A DNA stretch of 49,738 nucleotides from Clostridiales bacterium (GTDB lineage: Bacteria; Bacillota; Clostridia; Christensenellales; CAG-138). A program made the position numbers and the translations under genes. The notes under the pieces were generated by a model. The model saw only the letters and a list, made by a program, of their open reading frames with translations, was not told where the DNA came from and ran no database searches. Shown here one piece after another: positions 49,543 through 49,738 of this stretch. The DNA lies in the NCBI GenBank assembly GCA_015056105.1, contig SVGX01000004.1, positions 1-49,738 of the forward strand, read 5' to 3'. Each line of letters begins with the position of its first letter. The stretch's first letter is position 1.

Positions 49543-49738
49543 ATGGAAAAAGCAAAGGTGTTTTTTACGGATTTCCGTACGGTGGGCGCTGATGTGAGCC
49601 TGCCGAAGAAGCTGCAGCGGCTGATGCGCCGTGCCGACATCGGCAATATCGATATGGAGGGCAAGTTCGTTGCCATCAAGATGCACTTCGGCGAGCTTGG
49701 CAACCTCGGCTACCTGCGCCCGAACTATGCCCGCGCCG
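49543..49738 (+). CDS. DUF362 domain protein, 5' part
   Basis: The first 65 residues of a protein cut by the window end. MEKAKVFFTDFRTVGADVSL, then FVAIKMHFGELGNLGYLRPN is the usual opening of DUF362 proteins, which often carry ferredoxin-type iron-sulfur clusters in their C-terminal part (not visible here). GGGAG lies about 11 nt upstream of ATG 49543 and a good promoter precedes it. Function of the family is unsettled. Confidence 0.8.
   Translation, partial: MEKAKVFFTDFRTVGADVSLPKKLQRLMRRADIGNIDMEGKFVAIKMHFGELGNLGYLRPNYARA

Overview
The window reads as a chromosomal segment of a GC-rich member of the Clostridia (Bacillota). Support comes from AddAB instead of RecBCD, a DnaI-type helicase loader and a DnaD-domain protein, strong AGGAGG ribosome-binding sites, frequent TTG/GTG starts, an M32 carboxypeptidase, PepF, a sodium-pump decarboxylase beta subunit and a yybP-ykoY riboswitch before mntP. 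The species cannot be named from sequence alone. Base composition and codon use look uniform throughout, including the phage-like block.

Layout. 1-4.1 kb: 3' part of serS (archaeal-like type), a lipoprotein, a membrane-linked XRE regulator with a dyad operator, and an M32 carboxypeptidase. 4.1-12.9 kb, mostly minus strand: HAD hydrolase, a second membrane-bound XRE regulator, an orphan oadB plus OadG-like small subunit, a secreted 145-aa protein (plus strand), a DUF5050-like lipoprotein, pepF with a small acidic protein, and a multi-pass membrane protein. 13.0-21.7 kb, plus strand: a tightly packed phage structural and lysis cassette of scaffold-like protein, N4-gp56-type major capsid protein, connector proteins, propeller-like protein, fibre genes, NlpC/P60-SH3 endolysin and holin. 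No terminase, portal, integrase, repressor or replication gene is visible with it. 21.7-24.6 kb: dnaI-like loader and a DnaD protein facing each other across a lipoprotein gene. 24.7-33.7 kb: M1 peptidase, two MATE exporters, mntP with Mn riboswitch, a four-gene envelope/regulator operon behind a perfect 34-bp palindrome, a YugP-like zinc peptidase and a small XRE protein. 33.9-38.6 kb: complete branched-chain amino-acid ABC operon livKHMGF. 38.7-42.1 kb: small membrane protein, PNPOx-like protein, LOR/SDH-type (TIGR00300-like) enzyme, PepSY-like lipoprotein. 42.1-49.4 kb: thpR-addB-addA operon, then the start of a DUF362 protein.

The most interesting element is the capsid-to-holin cassette. 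It has a good promoter (TTGATA-17-TAAAAT at 13030-13058), followed within about 60 nt by an intrinsic terminator, then two more hairpins before the first gene. That layout suggests control by antitermination. No terminator is seen between the holin and the helicase-loader gene, so read-through into dnaI is possible. Together this looks like a domesticated or decayed particle locus (GTA-like or defective short-tailed phage). That interpretation is inference and depends on whether terminase and portal genes lie elsewhere.

Amino-acid and peptide use is a recurring theme: two oligopeptidase-type metallopeptidases, an M1 peptidase, a branched-chain amino-acid importer, a putative ornithine-processing enzyme and a decarboxylase sodium pump.
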